Position numbers and translations under genes: made by a program
From: Planctomycetota bacterium
GTDB lineage: Bacteria > Planctomycetota > Phycisphaerae > Phycisphaerales > UBA1924
DNA length: 64,000 nt
Assembly (NCBI GenBank): GCA_013285505.1
Contig: CP053450.1
Location: 62,001-126,000 of the forward strand
Reading direction: 5' to 3'
The notes under the pieces: generated by a model
The model's database searches: none
Told to the model about the DNA's origin: nothing
Seen by the model: only the letters and a program-made list of their open reading frames with translations
Shown here: positions 10,220-20,853 of the stretch, piece by piece
Layout: each line of letters begins with the position of its first letter
Position numbering within the stretch: position 1 is the first letter of the stretch

Positions 10220-11133
10220 ATGAAGTTTTTCTGGGCGTTGATCGTGGTGCTGGTGGCGGCGACGGGCGTGCTGCTGGCGATGCGCGGGAGTGATCAGCCG
10301 AGCACGGCGAACACCGTGACCACAGCGGGCGTGCCCAACGCGCGCAGGACATGGGCACCCAGCAGATCGAGCCCGCGGCGGTTGCCGTCGAGGCGGTCGA
10401 GCCCGGCGCAGAGGTCGAGCCGCAGGGCCTGCCGGTCACCGATGCGGCCGACCCGGCCCCCGCTGCGGACGAGGCCGGAGAGGTCGTCGTGGAGGTCGGC
10501 ATCCCCGAGCTGCCGGTGGATCCGGCGACGCTCGAGGGCGAGCCGGCGCCGCTGTCTGAAGACGCGGCGGTGGCGAGCGACGCGGCCGAGGCTGCGGACG
10601 CGGTCGTCGCCGATGAAACCGCGACCGCCGACGCCGCCGGGGAAGCCGCGGACGCCGAGGACGCCGAGGACGCCCTGATGCTCAACGACCGCTACCGCGT
10701 CACCGGCGAGGGCACGGCGGAGTCGCCGTACCAGATCGACTTCGACATGCTTGTCGCGGTCGAGCAGGACTACGCACCCAAGGAAGAGGGCAAGAAGGAG
10801 ATCCCCGAGTGGATCAACGTGCTCAACGGCAAGCACGTCAACATCACGGGCTTTGTGGCGTTCCCCTTCCTCGCGGCGACGGCGAACGAGTGCATGGTGA
10901 TGCTCAACCAGTGGGACGGCTGCTGCATCGGCGTGCCGCCCACGCCCTACGACGCGGTCGAGGTGCAGTTCGCCGAACCGCTCGATCTCAACCGGGGCAT
11001 CCCCAACTACGGCACGCTCTCGGGCGTCTTCCGCACCGACCCCTATCTGGTGAACGGCTGGCTGATCGGGCTGTACGTGATGGACGACGCCAAGATCATC
11101 GACAGCGGCAGCCGGAACCAGGCCGGCTTCTAG
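10220..11133 (+). CDS. DUF3299-like membrane-anchored or secreted protein, one frame break
   Basis: About 304 residues. It begins at ATG 10220 (GGAAGGA eight bases upstream) with one N-terminal hydrophobic segment (FFWALIVVLVAATGVLLAM). An acidic Ala/Glu/Pro-rich linker of ~110 residues follows, then a folded domain from about residue 165: INVLNGKHVNITGFVAFPF, NECMVMLNQWDGCCIGVPP and YGTLSGVFRTDPYLVNGWLI. That domain resembles the DUF3299 family, a predicted periplasmic domain of unknown role. The frame breaks near 10340 in a GCGCGC run (one extra GC, or one base missing). Frame-corrected, it reads GVPNAQDMGTQQIEPAA. Confidence 0.72.
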
Positions 11134-11253
11134 CCCGTGACGGCCGAACCCGGCGAGGTTCTGCCCCGTGCGCGGCCGGTTTGTCTTGGCGCATCGGGTG
11201 ATTCTCTCTACGCTGTGGGCGGGACAATGCCACAGCTGAGGAGAGAGACCACG

Positions 11254-12633
11254 ATGATGTTCACCCGCATTGCTTCGATGACAGTGCTCTGTGCGGCCGG
11301 TGCAGCGTTCGGCCAGTGCGACCCGGCCTGGGACGTCACGCCCGGTAACCCCGGTGTCGGCTCCGGCTACGCCGACCCGTCGGCAGGCTGGGACGACGGC
11401 ACCGGCGAGGCCCTCTACATCGGCGGCTCCTTCGACCGGATCGGCGGGTTCAACAACCTCCGCGGCATCGCCAAGTACGACCCGATGACCGGTGACTACT
11501 CCAGGCTCGGCACCGGCATCTCCTACGGCAACACCAACGGGTTCATGACCAGCATCATGCCCTTCGAGGCCGATGGCGAGAACCTGCTGGTGGTCGGCGG
11601 GTTCTTCAGCTCGGCCGGCGGCGTGGAGGACACACAGAGCCTCGCAGCATGGGACGGCGAGCAATGGCGCTCGCTCGGCGCCGGCTTCGTCCCGCCGCAG
11701 GCGGTGTGGGGCATGACCATCGGCAACATCGGCGACGGCGAGAAGCTCTTCTTCGGCGGTGGGTTTACCGAGATCGCCGGCGGCCCGGCCAGCGGCGTGG
11801 CGAGCTGGGACGGCCTCTCGCTCGAGGTCGTCGGTGAGGGCGTCGGCATGACGGGCTTCAGCCCGTTCGTCAACGAGCTGGTCACCTGGGACGACGGCGG
11901 GGGCGAGTCGCTGTTTGTGGTCGGCCGCTTCGACACGATCGACGGCGTCAACGGCACCAAGCTTGGCGCGGTCTACCGGCCCAATTCCGGCTGGGAGCCC
12001 ATCGGCAGCGGGCTGGTCGCCCAGTCCAGCACCACCACGCTTGATGCCGCGATCGTCTACGACGATGGCAACGGCGAGGCGCTCTACGTCGCGGGCTCGC
12101 CCTTCCGCCCGGCCAGCGGCGGGGGCTTCAACAGCGTGTTCAAGTGGGACGGCACCGACTGGACGCCGGTCGGCCAGAACGTCGGCGGGCGCGTCACGGC
12201 GCTCATCGAGTGGGACGACGGCTCCGGGCCGGCGCTCTACATGTCCGGCACCGCCACGCCCGACATCAACTACTTCGCCAGGCTCGAGGGCGGCCAGTGG
12301 GTGCCCTACCTCGGCGGCGTCCTCGGACCCTCGATCTCGGGATCGTGGCCGTCCGTCTTCGGCATGGGAACATTCCGGGGTGACCTCGTCGTCTGCGGCA
12401 ACTTCACACGCACGGGCGATGAGCAGGCCTCCAGCGGCGTCGCGCTCGTCGCCGCGTGCACGGGAGACTGCATCGCCGATTTCAACGGCGATGAGGTCGT
12501 CGATACCCGCGATGTGCTCGCGTTCCTGAACGCTTGGAACGCCGATGATGAGTCGTCCGACATCAACGGGGACGGGCTGATCGATACCCGCGATGTGCTC
12601 GCCTTCCTGAACCTGTGGAACGCCGGCTGCTAG
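11254..12633 (+). CDS. Secreted protein with C-terminal GC-type dockerin repeats
   Basis: 459 residues with a signal peptide (TRIASMTVLCAAGAAFGQ). Start is ATG 11254 or the adjacent ATG 11257, after GAGGAGAGAG. The body repeats units of WDDG.GE.LYIGG or VVGG followed by WDG, in the style of beta-propeller/Kelch-like planctomycete surface proteins. The last ~55 residues contain DFNGDEVVDTRDVLAFLNAW and DINGDGLIDTRDVLAFLNLW, two calcium-binding dockerin-like loops, bounded by the GDC and AGC ends typical of the Phycisphaerae 'GC-type' anchor. Likely exported and attached to the cell surface; ligand unknown. Confidence 0.85.
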   Translation: MMFTRIASMTVLCAAGAAFGQCDPAWDVTPGNPGVGSGYADPSAGWDDGTGEALYIGGSFDRIGGFNNLRGIAKYDPMTGDYSRLGTGISYGNTNGFMTSIMPFEADGENLLVVGGFFSSAGGVEDTQSLAAWDGEQWRSLGAGFVPPQAVWGMTIGNIGDGEKLFFGGGFTEIAGGPASGVASWDGLSLEVVGEGVGMTGFSPFVNELVTWDDGGGESLFVVGRFDTIDGVNGTKLGAVYRPNSGWEPIGSGLVAQSSTTTLDAAIVYDDGNGEALYVAGSPFRPASGGGFNSVFKWDGTDWTPVGQNVGGRVTALIEWDDGSGPALYMSGTATPDINYFARLEGGQWVPYLGGVLGPSISGSWPSVFGMGTFRGDLVVCGNFTRTGDEQASSGVALVAACTGDCIADFNGDEVVDTRDVLAFLNAWNADDESSDINGDGLIDTRDVLAFLNLWNAGC

Positions 12634-12674
12634 GCCGCGCGAGGCACAAACGACATCAATACCCGGGCATTTCG

Positions 12675-12704
12675 TGGACATCGCTCCGGCCTGTCGCCTA
12701 TAAT
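12675..12704 (+). promoter_or_regulatory. Candidate sigma-70 promoter for a leaderless gene
   Basis: TGGACA and TATAAT are separated by 18 bases. The TATAAT ends eight bases before ATG 12713, so the transcript would begin at or next to the start codon. Confidence 0.55.
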
Positions 12705-12712
12705 GGACCTGC

Positions 12713-13225
12713 ATGTGCACTTTGCGGTCTATCCGGAAAAAGGCGTGTCGGGCGGCGGAGCGAGTCGCGCTCTGCGGCTGGATTCTGGCCTTTGTGATCG
12801 GGGTGCAGGGCTGGTCGCTGGGCGGCAGCGCGCTCCACGCGGGGGCGGGGCGGTCGATGTGGACGCCCTGCGGCTCGGCGATGTGCGCCTGCCCGCCCGA
12901 GACGCTCGCCCTGCACACAGGGCACCCGCAACACGCGGCGGCCGAGACGCTGGCCTGCTGCCCGCTCGGTGAGGCTGCGGCTGCGAGCGAACGCGAGAAG
13001 ATCGCCGCCACAGGCTCCGGCCAACCGTTCTTTGTTGCCTTCGGGCACGAACGGCGCGACGAGAACAACACCGCGCCGATCCCCGAGAGCCTTGTGCTGC
13101 AGCTGCCGCCGGCTGAGACGCGGCTGGTCGGGGTGGATCTCGAGACCGGGCGTCTGGACGTCTGCCGGCCGCGGCTCGCGGCGTCGGCGACACTCGAGGT
13201 GCCCGCGCCGCCTCCCCGGGCCTGA
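12713..13225 (+). CDS. Hypothetical Cys-rich protein with one N-terminal membrane segment
   Basis: 170 residues, not recognised. A basic start ([14 protein letters not shown]) precedes one hydrophobic segment ([16 protein letters not shown]). A short region then holds five cysteines and three histidines ([28 protein letters not shown]), which could bind metal. The remainder is Pro/Ala-rich. A near-consensus -10 box just before the ATG, together with normal high GC3, supports a real gene. It lies 79 bp after the dockerin gene. Function unknown. Confidence 0.6.
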   Translation: MCTLRSIRKKACRAAERVALCGWILAFVIGVQGWSLGGSALHAGAGRSMWTPCGSAMCACPPETLALHTGHPQHAAAETLACCPLGEAAAASEREKIAATGSGQPFFVAFGHERRDENNTAPIPESLVLQLPPAETRLVGVDLETGRLDVCRPRLAASATLEVPAPPPRA

Positions 13226-13308
13226 GCCGCTCTCCCCACGCTGCGGCTCTTGTCTTGGAAGTGATCCGTACGGACGCGCGCCCCTCGCGCGTCCGGGGAG
13301 GCCCTGTC

Positions 13309-14085
13309 ATGACTCTGCTCTCCACGCTTCACCGCGCTCGCGGCCGGCGCCGGGCGTTCACACTCATCGAGCTGCTGGTCGTCATCGCGATCATCGCGAT
13401 GCTGATCGGGATCCTGCTCCCGGCCCTGGGCAAGGCACGCGACGCGGCCCGCGGCGTCGAGTGCATCAGCCGCGCCCGCGATCTCGCGGCGGCGTCGGCG
13501 TACTACTCGCAGGCCAACAAGGAGGCCTTCGCCCGTTCCCAGCATTCGGCGGCGGCCAACCGGGCCGGCGCGTGGGAACAGCTGCACTACAGCTACTTCA
13601 CGGACGCGGAGTACAACTACGACTCGGGCGCGCCCTGGTGGGACGACGAGTCGTGGTGGAGCACGGTGCGCGAGCACTACCAGTGCCCGTTCGACCGGCG
13701 CGACAACCCGGCGTACCGCGACGGCCTGCCGTTCCCGGTGCCCGCGTTCAGCTACGGGCAGAACGTCTACTTCGAACTCCGCGCCGAGGAGATCGACCCC
13801 GACATGTGGCAGGGCAGGCAGTACGCGCCGTACCGGCGGCTCTCGGCGATTCACGACCCGTCGGCGACGGTGCTCTTTGCCGAGCTCAAGGACAGCAGCC
13901 TGACCGATCACATCATGGCCCATTTCTGGGTCCTCAACAGCGCCACGCCCGAGCAGGACGTCACACGTCACGGCTCGGGCACGGGCGTGGTCTATGTCGA
14001 CGGCCACGCCGAAGAGGCGGGCATGCTCGACAACTTCGACCCCGAGCGCGGGGTCGATCGTTGGAACCCCGCGACCGCGCACTAG
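13309..14085 (+). CDS. Type II secretion / type IV pilin-like pseudopilin (planctomycete DUF1559-style relative)
   Basis: 258 residues from ATG 13309 (GGGGAGG upstream). The N-terminus is a textbook class III signal: basic leader [20 protein letters not shown], with cleavage before the Phe and a Glu at +5, followed by a hydrophobic helix through [10 protein letters not shown]. The C-terminal domain has a conserved late region ([30 protein letters not shown]) seen in planctomycete prepilin-like proteins, where an H-G-G/DGHAE strand pattern closes the domain. Processed by prepilin peptidase and probably a minor pilin or surface protein. Confidence 0.85.
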   Translation: MTLLSTLHRARGRRRAFTLIELLVVIAIIAMLIGILLPALGKARDAARGVECISRARDLAAASAYYSQANKEAFARSQHSAAANRAGAWEQLHYSYFTDAEYNYDSGAPWWDDESWWSTVREHYQCPFDRRDNPAYRDGLPFPVPAFSYGQNVYFELRAEEIDPDMWQGRQYAPYRRLSAIHDPSATVLFAELKDSSLTDHIMAHFWVLNSATPEQDVTRHGSGTGVVYVDGHAEEAGMLDNFDPERGVDRWNPATAH

Positions 14086-14121
14086 CGCCGGCCGCGGCTC
14101 CAGATCCTTTGCACACCCACG

Positions 14122-14142
14122 GCCCGACGCGATCCGTCGGGC
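14122..14142. other. Hairpin in the leader of the sorting-signal operon
   Basis: GCCCGACG and its complement enclose a 5-nt loop 23 bases upstream of ATG 14166. There is no T-run, so it is not a clear terminator. It may end the pseudopilin transcript with Rho, or structure the 5' leader. Confidence 0.4.
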
Positions 14143-14165
14143 GATACACGAAAGCGATAGTTCCC

Positions 14166-14810
14166 ATGAACACCACCATCCGTACCACGATGCTTCTCAC
14201 CGCCGCGGCCTGCACTGCTGCTTCGGCGCAGGTCTGGCCCCAGGTTGAGGGCAGCATGAAGCACGTCCTCGTCACCGTCGAGAACCAGGTCCTCGAGGTG
14301 CACCTGGAGGGAGACCCCGACGAGCGCATGGAGATGCTGCGGTACCCCGGCGAGCAGTACTTCGCGCCGGCCGATGTGCTCGACGACACCTATTACAACA
14401 GCCGCTACGGCTGGCTCTCCGGCGGCTTCATCGACCTGCCGCAAGACGCGGGGATCTTTGTCCGCACGATCTCGTCGGACGCCGGGCTGAGTGTCTACGA
14501 GGGCGGGATGCGCATGATGCGCGAGTCGCACACCTACGACGCCATCCTCGGGACCGACGGCAGCAGCGACACCTGGCAATGGGGCGGGACGATGGTCCAC
14601 AACTGGTACGCCGCGGATGCGGTCGGTGCCTACGCCGCGACCTACGAGGTCTACGTCGGCGACGCGTCCACCGGCGACGCGCTCTCCGGCTACACGCCCG
14701 ACGAGGTCACGCTTGTGTTCAACGCGGTCCCTGCGCCGGGCGGAGCGGCGTTGCTCGGGCTGGCGACACTCGGCGCGGTGCGGCGCCGCCGCGAGGGAGG
14801 CCGCCGATGA
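14166..14810 (+). CDS. Secreted protein with PAPG-type C-terminal sorting signal (paralogue 1)
   Basis: 214 residues with an N-terminal signal peptide (TTMLLTAAACTAASAQ). The mature part contains KHVLVTVENQVLEVHLEGDP, RYGWLSGGFIDLPQDAGIFV and TMVHNWYAADAVGAY. The C-terminus is VPAPGGAALLGLATLGAVRR followed by RRREGGRR, a PEP-CTERM-like signal: a Pro-rich motif, a hydrophobic helix and Arg-rich end recognised by exosortase-type systems. The next gene is a clear tandem paralogue whose ATG overlaps this stop (ATGA). Function unknown; surface or matrix protein is likely. Confidence 0.82.
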   Translation: MNTTIRTTMLLTAAACTAASAQVWPQVEGSMKHVLVTVENQVLEVHLEGDPDERMEMLRYPGEQYFAPADVLDDTYYNSRYGWLSGGFIDLPQDAGIFVRTISSDAGLSVYEGGMRMMRESHTYDAILGTDGSSDTWQWGGTMVHNWYAADAVGAYAATYEVYVGDASTGDALSGYTPDEVTLVFNAVPAPGGAALLGLATLGAVRRRREGGRR

Positions 14811-15461
14811 GCCGCGTGGCACTGCAAGCACTGGCCTGCGGCGCGCTGGCCGCCTCGGCCCTGGCCCAGGCCCCGAGGATGGGCGGTGAGATGAGCCACG
14901 TGCTCGTCTCGCTCTACCAGCAGCGGGTGTACATCTCGCTGGAGCGGCCCGACGAGGTGCCGCTGACGATGCGCAACTACCAGGAGCGCTACAGCGGTAG
15001 CGCCGGCGTGCTGGACCGCTCGGGCTACAACGCCCAGTTCGGCTGGCTGGCCAACGGCTTTATCAGCCTCCCCTCGGACGCCGCGATGTGGATCGAGCCG
15101 CTCGACCAGACACCGGAACTCCGGACGTTCGAGCAGGGCACGTTCGCGCCGATCTTCGGCACGGCGGGCTCGTCGTCGCTGTGGGAGTGGGACGGCTCGA
15201 TGGTGCACAACTGGTACAGCGCGTTTGCGATCGGCGACTACACGGCGACCTACCGCGTCTTCGTCGGCGAGCTGGACGGCTCGCCGTACCCGGGGTTCAC
15301 CGGCGGTGAGATCACGCTCGGCTGGACGTACCCGACCGGCGGGCTCGGCTCGACCGGCGGGATGTTCGCGGATGTGCGCGCAACACGCCAGATCCCCGCG
15401 CCGGGGCGCGTCGCTCGTGATCGCGGCGGCCGGGGCCGTGGGCGTGCGACGCCGGCGATAG
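14807..15461 (+). CDS. Secreted protein with sorting signal (paralogue 2), one frame break near the end
   Basis: About 218 residues. The ATG overlaps the previous stop by four bases, so the pair is translationally coupled. The sequence parallels the upstream gene: MSHVLVSLYQQRVYISLERP, FGWLANGFISLPSDAAMWIE and GSMVHNWYSAFAIGDYTATY. The uncorrected frame runs to 15490 with a meaningless tail. Removing one G from a GGGG run near 15410 gives IPAPGASLVIAAAGAVGVRRRR and a stop at 15461, the expected sorting signal. This gene pair looks like a recent tandem duplication. Confidence 0.8.
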
Positions 15462-15492
15462 AGCGGGCTCGGGCACCGAACAACCACTGACG

Positions 15493-15524
15493 GGGGCGGC
15501 CGCGGGGCCGTCCCTGTTTCTTTT
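15493..15524 (+). terminator. Intrinsic terminator of the sorting-signal operon
   Basis: A 9-bp stem with one G-T pair (GGGGCGGCC / GGCCGTCCC), a 4-nt loop and the tail TGTTTCTTTT. It follows the frame-corrected stop at 15461 by 31 bases and precedes a convergent gene, which supports that corrected end. Confidence 0.8.
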
Positions 15525-15540
15525 CGCAGATCGAGTCGTG

Positions 15541-16215
15541 CTATTGCTGCAGGAAGTTCTTGAGCAGCTTCGGGCCCTCGTCGGTGAGGAAGCTCTCGGG
15601 GTGGAACTGCACGCCCTCGAGCGGGGCGGTGTGCGGCTCGCTGGTGCCCCACACGCGGCGGAGGCCCATGACCACCCGCTGCGGCGCTGGTTCTCCCCCA
15701 CTCTCGGGCCTGACCAGGTCCTCGGCCCAGGCGCTGGCGATCCAGCCGCCGGGCCACGGCGGCGGCGGCGCGGGCACGGTCTTGGCCAGCACCACCAGCG
15801 AGTGGTAGCGGGTGGCGGTGAAGGGATCGCTGAGCCCGGCGAAGACGCCCTGCCCGTCGTGGTAGACCGGGCTGGTCTTGCCGTGGACCTGGATCGCATG
15901 GCGGGAGACGGTCATGCCGTGCAGTTCGCCCATGCACTGGTGCCCGAGGCAGACGCCGAGGATCGGCACGCGCCCGGCGAACCGCTCGATGATCGCGGGC
16001 GAGACGCCGGCCTCCTTGGGCGTGCAGGGGCCGGGGGAGATGATGATGCGGGACGGGCCGCGGCCGTGGTCGAGGGCGGCGGCCTCGTCCGGCGTGATCT
16101 TGTCATTGCGGACCACGACCAGGCTCTCGCCGATGACCAGCGACGGCTCGATCTCGCCGAGCCGCTGGACGAGGTTCCAGGTGAAGGAGTCGTAGTTGTC
16201 AATCAGCAGGATCAT
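15541..16215 (-). CDS. Glutamine amidotransferase, anthranilate/aminodeoxychorismate synthase component II
   Basis: 224 residues from ATG 16215. It opens with MILLIDNYDSFTWNLVQ, then IISPGPCTPKEAG, the nucleophile elbow GVCLGHQCMGELHG (Cys) and the His-Glu of GVQFHPESFLT. These are the class I glutaminase triad in the TrpG/PabA family, which supplies ammonia for tryptophan or folate synthesis. No synthase component I lies next to it, and sequence alone does not separate trpG from pabA; in many bacteria one protein serves both. About 25 residues (AKTVPAPPPPWPGGWIASAW) form an unusual insert. Confidence 0.93.
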   Translation of the reverse strand: MILLIDNYDSFTWNLVQRLGEIEPSLVIGESLVVVRNDKITPDEAAALDHGRGPSRIIISPGPCTPKEAGVSPAIIERFAGRVPILGVCLGHQCMGELHGMTVSRHAIQVHGKTSPVYHDGQGVFAGLSDPFTATRYHSLVVLAKTVPAPPPPWPGGWIASAWAEDLVRPESGGEPAPQRVVMGLRRVWGTSEPHTAPLEGVQFHPESFLTDEGPKLLKNFLQQ

Positions 16216-16252
16216 GAGCGGCAAGGATAGGTGCGGCACGCGGGGAGGACTC

Positions 16253-16339
16253 GTGTGGCATGCCCACGCTTCGTGGGCATGAGCTCTGAGGTCACCCCGT
16301 TGCAGCACGCCATGCCCACGAAGCGTGGGCATGCCACAC
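16253..16339. repeat. Pair of REP-like palindromes in inverted orientation
   Basis: A 29-bp sequence at 16253-16281 recurs exactly, inverted, at 16311-16339. Each copy contains a palindrome, CATGCCCACG-3 nt-CGTGGGCATG, flanked by GTGTGG. The pair lies between cysS and the amidotransferase gene. It looks like a dispersed palindromic repeat and could end or protect mRNA. Perfect identity argues for function or recent origin. Confidence 0.8.
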
Positions 16340-16375
16340 ACCGGTTCCCGGCAGAATCTCGGTCCTCATCCGACC

Positions 16376-17980
<1,605 letters not shown>

Positions 17981-18051
17981 GGGGGCAATGGTACGCGCCG
18001 GGGCCCGCGGATCGAACACCGGCGGCGGGGGTCCCGCCGGGGCGTCGGTGG

Positions 18052-19428
18052 CTACTTGGCCATCACGCGGTCCTGCGGATCGGACGGCCCTTCGTCAGGC
18101 TCGCCGCTGGGCTCTGCGCCGACACGGATGCGGACCACGCGGGTCGGCTCGGCCTCGAGCACCTCGACCGCGAGCCCATCGGCGACGAAAGTCTCGCCGG
18201 CCGCGGGGATGCGCCCCAGGTGGACGGTGACGAACCCGCTGACGGTGTCGTAGTCCTCGTGATCGGGGATCTCGATCTTGAGAGCCTCGAGCTCGTCGTT
18301 GGCGTCGTCCACGTTCATGCGCGCATCGATGACGGCGGTGCGTGCGTCGGCGTCGATGACGACCTCGGGCGTGCCCTGCGTGGGGTCCTCGTACTCGTCC
18401 TGGATCTCGCCGAAGATCTCCTCGACGATGTCCTCGAACGTCACGAGCCCGGCGGTGCCGCCGTACTCGTCGATCACCATCGCGATGTGGACCTGCTGGG
18501 CGAGCAGCTCGGCCATCAGCTCGCGGACGGTCTTGGTCTCGGGCACGAACACCGCCGGGCGCAGGATCTCGTCGAGATTGAACGCGGGGCTCTCATCCGG
18601 CGAGCTCATCCAGCGGAGCAGGTCCTTGGCGTAGAGGATGCCGGCGAGGTGGTCGAGGTTCTCGCGGTAGACCGGGATGCGGCTGTGCCCGCCGTCGCGG
18701 ACATAGGCCTTGACCACTTCAAGATCGTCGGTGTAGGCGAGCGCCTTGATCTCGGTGCGGGGGGTCATGATCTGTTCGACTGAGGTCGAACGGAACTCGA
18801 CCACCGCCTCGATCATGTCCTGCTCGGTCTCGTCGAACTGGCCCTCGGCGCGGCCTTCCTCGACCACGCTGAGCAGCTCGGCCTCGAGCACCTCGGCCTC
18901 GCGTTTGGCGTCGATCTTGGCCAGGCGGCGCACGATCTCGTCCACGAGGCGGCTCACCCCCAGCACCGGTGTCGCGAGCATGTAGACCACCCGCACCAAC
19001 CACGCCAGCCGGAGCACGATCGTCTCGCCCGCGTGCTCGGCGATGCTGCTGGGAACGATGAAGGCGAACAGCCACAGCGCCACCGACGCGATGGCAATGG
19101 TCAGCACGATGTGCAGCGCCGTCGGCGAGGACGAGACCGTCGCGGGGTCGGCCGCGGCCAACGCCCCGGGCTGCGAGATCCAGAAGAGCAGCCCCACCAC
19201 CACCAGCAGGGTCGAGATCACCCGGGGGAGCCCGATCGCGACTCCGTGCCCGTCGATATCGTCCAGGATGCGCTCCACGCGCCGGTGCAGCGCCGGCTTC
19301 CCGCTGTCTTCGGCCATGTCCTGGAGCGTCGTGCGGACGAGTGTGCGCAGCGCCATGTGCAGCGTCGCGAACAGCCCCGAGGCGAACAGCGCCACGAGCG
19401 TGATGAAAAAGCCCGTGGTGGCGCTCAC
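18052..19428 (-). CDS. CorC/HlyC-type transporter-associated protein (CNNM + CBS pair + CorC_HlyC)
   Basis: 458 residues from GTG 19428, whose GTGA overlaps the ybeY stop. Four membrane helices lie in residues 1-165 (FFITLVALFASGLFATLHMA; VISTLLVVVGLLFWISQP; IVLTIAIASVALWLFAFIVP). Two CBS domains follow (VEQIMTPRTEIKALAYTDDL; RPAVFVPETKTVRELMAELL with VIDEYGGTAGLVTFEDIVEE). A C-terminal CorC_HlyC domain comes last (DYDTVSGFVTVHLGRIPAAG). The family is linked to magnesium/cobalt export and membrane integrity. The ybeY-corC order is conserved in many bacteria. Confidence 0.92.
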   Translation of the reverse strand: MSATTGFFITLVALFASGLFATLHMALRTLVRTTLQDMAEDSGKPALHRRVERILDDIDGHGVAIGLPRVISTLLVVVGLLFWISQPGALAAADPATVSSSPTALHIVLTIAIASVALWLFAFIVPSSIAEHAGETIVLRLAWLVRVVYMLATPVLGVSRLVDEIVRRLAKIDAKREAEVLEAELLSVVEEGRAEGQFDETEQDMIEAVVEFRSTSVEQIMTPRTEIKALAYTDDLEVVKAYVRDGGHSRIPVYRENLDHLAGILYAKDLLRWMSSPDESPAFNLDEILRPAVFVPETKTVRELMAELLAQQVHIAMVIDEYGGTAGLVTFEDIVEEIFGEIQDEYEDPTQGTPEVVIDADARTAVIDARMNVDDANDELEALKIEIPDHEDYDTVSGFVTVHLGRIPAAGETFVADGLAVEVLEAEPTRVVRIRVGAEPSGEPDEGPSDPQDRVMAK

Positions 19429-19979
19429 TGGACGGACTCCTTGCCGCGGCCGAGCGCGGGGGCGTCGTCGCGGCTGGCGGCGGCGAAGATCGGGCCGACG
19501 CCCGCCGCCTCGAGCAACCGGTCCTCCTCGGCGTGCATCCGGGCGGCGTCGGCCTCGGTGTGGTCGTCGTGCCCGAGGCAGTGCAGCACGCCGTGGACGG
19601 TGTAGAGCAGCAACTCGTGCTCGGGCGCGAGCCCGCGGGTGTCCGCCTGGCGCGAGGCCTCGTCGAAGCAAAGAAGCAGATCGACATCCAGCGGCAGGTC
19701 GTCGTGCTCGCGGAGATCGAAGGTCAGGACATCGGTCGTGCCGGGGATATCGAGCCACCGCTGGTGGGCCTCGGCCATCTCGGCATCGCCGACGATGCGG
19801 CCCCGGACCTCACCGCCGAGGACCGCGACGGGCTCCAACGCTGCGGCTGCGGTCGTGACGAGCCACTCCCGCCGCGCTGGGTCGAGCAGGCGTTCGTCGT
19901 CAGAAATCTCGATGTGCAGGATGGCGCGACGTTCCCCCGGACTGGGAGGCTCGGTGCACTGCGACGCGTCGTCTTCCAT
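19425..19979 (-). CDS. ybeY: Endoribonuclease YbeY (rRNA maturation factor)
   Basis: 184 residues from ATG 19979. The zinc motif is HGVLHCLGHDD (H-x3-H-x5-H), preceded by TTDVLTFDL, the family's conserved strand. YbeY is a metal-dependent RNase for 16S rRNA 3'-end processing and ribosome quality control. The stop overlaps the GTG of the CorC-like gene, so the two are coupled. The C-terminus runs ~25 residues past the active-site domain. An upstream Arg-rich extension to 20048 is open but has weak codon signal, so ATG 19979 is preferred. Confidence 0.93.
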   Translation of the reverse strand: MEDDASQCTEPPSPGERRAILHIEISDDERLLDPARREWLVTTAAAALEPVAVLGGEVRGRIVGDAEMAEAHQRWLDIPGTTDVLTFDLREHDDLPLDVDLLLCFDEASRQADTRGLAPEHELLLYTVHGVLHCLGHDDHTEADAARMHAEEDRLLEAAGVGPIFAAASRDDAPALGRGKESVQ

Positions 19980-20144
19980 CGGTGTGCGGTCTCGGGCGTC
20001 CACAGCCGGACGCGGGCGGGCGGCTCTCGCACCTCGCGAGGCCGCCACAGCAATCAGACTCTACCGTCTCAAAGGGCCGAGTCCAACAAACGACGGTGCC
20101 GCGACCCGCGACTGGGCCGTCCCGGCCCGAATTATTCGGACCCC

Positions 20145-20723
20145 TCAGTCCTTCAGACGCGTCGCCGTGCGGACAGTCGCATCGACGACCGCCCGGACCG
20201 CCTTGGCCTTGGCAGCATCGGCCAACGAGCCGTCGGGGTTGAACGCCTCGTGGGCACCGCCCAGGGCAAACTGGGCCGGGACCACGTGGGTGCCGATGCC
20301 GCTGAGGATCGCCCGGACGTGCACCAGGCCCCGCAGGCCGCCGAGCCCGCCGGGAGACGCCCCGAACAGCCCCGCGACCTTGCCGCCGAAGCAGGCCAGC
20401 TGGGCCTCGCCCTCGCGGGGCCGGCTGAGCCAGTCGATCGTGTTCTTGAGCAGGGGGGTGATGGAGCCGTTGTACTCCGGGCAGCTGACCAGGAAGCCGT
20501 CGTGGGCCTTGAAGAGGTCCTTGAGCTTGAGCGCGTTGGCCGGGAGCCCCTCGGCGGCCTCGAGGTCCTCGTCCATGATCGGCATCGGATAGTCGGCCAG
20601 TTCGAGCGGGGTGACCTCGGCGCCGGCCTCCCGGGCCATCCCGGCCGCGGCGGCGGCGAGCTTGCGGTTCCACGATTCGCGGCGGGTGCTGCCGGCGAAG
20701 ACGATCAGTCGGGGTGAGGCCAT
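20145..20723 (-). CDS. NADPH-dependent FMN reductase family protein
   Basis: 192 residues from ATG 20723, with AGGAG twelve bases upstream; ATG 20744 in frame is the alternative. It has a flavodoxin-like fold: LIVFAGSTRRESWNRKLA (phosphate-binding loop), PMPIMDEDLEA, FLVSCPEYNGSITPLLKNTI (flavin and dimer motif) and GKVAGLFGASPGG. The family reduces FMN, quinones, azo compounds or chromate with NAD(P)H. It stands alone, with a 16-bp GC palindrome (20749-20764) in its leader. Confidence 0.92.
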   Translation of the reverse strand: MASPRLIVFAGSTRRESWNRKLAAAAAGMAREAGAEVTPLELADYPMPIMDEDLEAAEGLPANALKLKDLFKAHDGFLVSCPEYNGSITPLLKNTIDWLSRPREGEAQLACFGGKVAGLFGASPGGLGGLRGLVHVRAILSGIGTHVVPAQFALGGAHEAFNPDGSLADAAKAKAVRAVVDATVRTATRLKD

Positions 20724-20748
20724 AACGCGGGGTCTCCTGCTCATGCAT

Positions 20749-20764
20749 CCGAGCGCGCGCTCGG
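20749..20764. repeat. 16-bp perfect palindrome
   Basis: CCGAGCGC-GCGCTCGG lies just upstream of the flavin reductase gene. It may be an operator, or an independent copy of the CGAGC-type palindrome seen near 7320 and 7360. Confidence 0.4.
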
Positions 20765-20853
20765 CGTAGATGCGAGGTAATCGTGAGGGTTCTCGCGGAT
20801 GTTAGCGGCCGATGCACCAGCCAGTCGGGCCGGGCGACGCTCGACCGTCCCGC

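Noticed and set aside
10294..14082. 1,262-residue minus-strand ORF
   Set aside because: It has no recognisable domain, runs antisense to five supported genes, and shows the composition of a high-GC shadow frame.
16216..16341. N-terminal extension of the amidotransferase over the palindromes
   Set aside because: It would translate REP-like DNA; the family start MILLIDNYDSF matches ATG 16215.
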